A stretch of DNA of 64,000 bases from assembly GCF_023541015.1 (NCBI RefSeq), contig NZ_JALNPR010000001.1, positions 186,001 to 250,000 of the forward strand, given 5' to 3'. This document shows, piece after piece, positions 62,759-64,000 of the stretch. The stretch's first letter is position 1. Every line of letters begins with the position of its first letter. Position numbers and translations under genes: made by a program. The stretch comes from Marivivens donghaensis. Lineage in GTDB: Bacteria; Pseudomonadota; Alphaproteobacteria; Rhodobacterales; Rhodobacteraceae. The notes beneath the pieces are model-generated. The model ran no database searches. It saw nothing but the letters and a program-made list of their open reading frames with translations, and was not told the origin of the DNA.

Positions 62759-64000
62759 GTGCTGCACAAGAATCTGATCGCTGGCGAATGGCTGGTTGGT
62801 GAAAGCGAAATCGAAAACCGTAGCCCTTCGGATGTGACGGATCTTATTGGGGTTTTTGCTCAGGCAAGCAGTGACCAGCTAGAGGCCACTTTGGATCAGG
62901 CGCAACAAGCGCAGCGCGAATGGGCCGCTTATGGCATGGAGCGCAAGCAGGCCGTTTTGATGAACATCGGTAACGAACTGATGGCGCGTTCGGCTGAACT
63001 TGGCGCACTTCTGAGCCGCGAGGAAGGTAAGCCTCTCGCCGAAGGTAAGGGCGAGGTCTATCGGGCAGGGCAGTTCTTTACTTACTACGCCGCTGAGTGT
63101 TTGCGTCAGATCGGGGAAAACGCGGACTCTGTGCGCCCCAATATCGAAGTGGACGTGCGTCGCGAACCAGTTGGTGTGGTCGCAGTCATTAGCCCTTGGA
63201 ACTTCCCAACCGCTACGGCGTCGTGGAAAATTGCTCCAGCGCTCTGCTATGGCAATGCGGTGGTTTGGAAGCCGGCCAACATCACACCCGCGTCAGCCTA
63301 TGCATTGACCGAGATCATCGCGCGGCAAGACATCCCCAAGGGGCTTTTTAGTCTCGTGATGGGCTCTGGTAGTGGGATTGGTGAACGTCTCGTTCAGAGC
63401 CCAAAGGTCAACGCAGTTACATTTACTGGGTCCGTGCCTGTGGGTAAAAGGATTGCTACCGCAGCTATTCAAAACCTCACCAAGGTTCAGATGGAGATGG
63501 GGTCAAAGAACGCGCTCGCTGTCATGGATGACGCTGATATTGACCTCGCTGTGACATTGGCTTTGGGCGGTGCTTTTGGTGGCACGGGGCAAAAATGCAC
63601 CGCGTCCTCACGTTTGGTCGTGCATGAAGCTATCCACGACACTTTCGTTGAAAAGCTGGTCGCAGGGACCAAAGCGATGAAGGTCGGACATGCGCTCGAA
63701 GAGGGGACGCAAATGGGTCCTGTCGTGAGCGCGGAACAGTTGGCGGAGAACTTGGCCTATGTTGATTTGGGCAAGTCCGAAGGGGCAGAACTGTGCTGTG
63801 GTGGTGAGCGTCTGGAGATGCCCCACGACGGTTTCTACATGTCCCCTGGCGTTTTTCTCAACACTCTCAATGATTTCCGCATCAACCGCGAAGAAATGTT
63901 CGCGCCGCTCACGTCGGTCATTAAAGTCGCCAGTTACGACGAGGCACTGTCGGTCGTGAATGACACCAATTTCGGTCTGACCTCTGGGATCGTGACCAAG
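62759..64000 (+). CDS. NAD(P)-dependent aldehyde dehydrogenase, 3' end cut by window
   Basis: The first 414 codons of an aldehyde dehydrogenase; the frame continues past the window. Core motifs are present: SPWNFPTATASWK, the NAD-binding TFTGSVPVGKRI, the general-base Glu in QMEMGSKNA, and the nucleophile Cys in GGTGQKCTASSR. The subfamily resembles succinic or 2-oxoglutarate semialdehyde dehydrogenases more than BetB. The start is a GTG at 62759 with GGGAT upstream. It is divergent from the LysR gene. The link with the sox operon is positional. Confidence 0.9.
   Translation, partial: MLHKNLIAGEWLVGESEIENRSPSDVTDLIGVFAQASSDQLEATLDQAQQAQREWAAYGMERKQAVLMNIGNELMARSAELGALLSREEGKPLAEGKGEVYRAGQFFTYYAAECLRQIGENADSVRPNIEVDVRREPVGVVAVISPWNFPTATASWKIAPALCYGNAVVWKPANITPASAYALTEIIARQDIPKGLFSLVMGSGSGIGERLVQSPKVNAVTFTGSVPVGKRIATAAIQNLTKVQMEMGSKNALAVMDDADIDLAVTLALGGAFGGTGQKCTASSRLVVHEAIHDTFVEKLVAGTKAMKVGHALEEGTQMGPVVSAEQLAENLAYVDLGKSEGAELCCGGERLEMPHDGFYMSPGVFLNTLNDFRINREEMFAPLTSVIKVASYDEALSVVNDTNFGLTSGIVTK

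Overview
This 64 kb window reads as chromosomal DNA of a marine-type alphaproteobacterium of the Rhodobacterales (Roseobacter group). The evidence is the overall gene content and order: ftsY-EamA-yciB; SAM-II-metZ-folE2; glyQ-DUF6446-glyS-ppdK; folB-folP-glmM; the SPOR-dac-tmk-holB-tatD chain; an aa3-type ctaD; soxBDAG; and an RTX/Hint protein. Codon use is moderately GC-rich, with many GTG/TTG starts and ATGA overlaps. Genus or species cannot be fixed from the sequence alone.

Layout. 1-5 kb: an alkane-hydroxylase-like gene with a cut-off neighbour, divergent from ftsY, an EamA exporter and yciB, then a Dabb protein and a glutathione transferase. 5-9.5 kb: a promoter, SAM-II riboswitch and terminator-like hairpin ahead of metZ, then folE2, a DUF1127 small protein with a perfect dyad upstream, and trkH. 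9.5-18.4 kb: a SPOR/peptidoglycan-binding/protease-like protein that lacks its catalytic residues, the glycyl-tRNA synthetase operon, a PPDK-like enzyme whose ribosome site lies in a hairpin, and a cell-wall hydrolase. 18.4-27 kb: tandem hairpins leading into folB-folP-glmM, then ilvC divergent from a pair of Lrp-type regulators, a small Met/His-rich secreted protein, a UbiH-family hydroxylase, a HAD nucleotidase and a GntR regulator. 27-37 kb: an MshEN-GT2 glycosyltransferase, carA, a YqeY protein, an aminotransferase, ctaD with an FNR-like box upstream, DUF2244, lipB, a membrane LytTR regulator, a DUF2306 protein and tRNA-Leu(GAG). 37-44 kb: an RTX-Hint secreted protein and a four-gene polyamine-type ABC importer. 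44-50.5 kb: a minus-strand housekeeping chain, then tRNA-Ser(UGA).

50.5-55.7 kb is an accessory island next to tRNA-Ser. It holds a large serine recombinase abutting a DUF2924 gene, an array of CAGGGA motifs spaced by about 11 or 22 bp, a ParB-methyltransferase fusion abutting a DUF5681 gene, and a 5'-truncated thermonuclease that ends at the chromosomal junction. It looks like a phage- or ICE-derived remnant without structural genes.

55.7-64 kb is a catabolic block: a GlxA-type AraC regulator divergent from soxBDAG (heterotetrameric sarcosine oxidase, with a delta subunit that has lost its zinc ligands), then a LysR regulator divergent from an aldehyde dehydrogenase cut by the window end. 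Together these suggest oxidation of methylated glycine derivatives and of a downstream aldehyde.

No complete, clearly new multi-gene system is visible. The most promising unexplained items are the phased CAGGGA array, the RNA-like leaders before folB and ppdK, the serine-less protease-like protein, the periplasmic insertion in the polyamine permease and the zinc-less SoxD. All calls come from reading the sequence; no database search was run.
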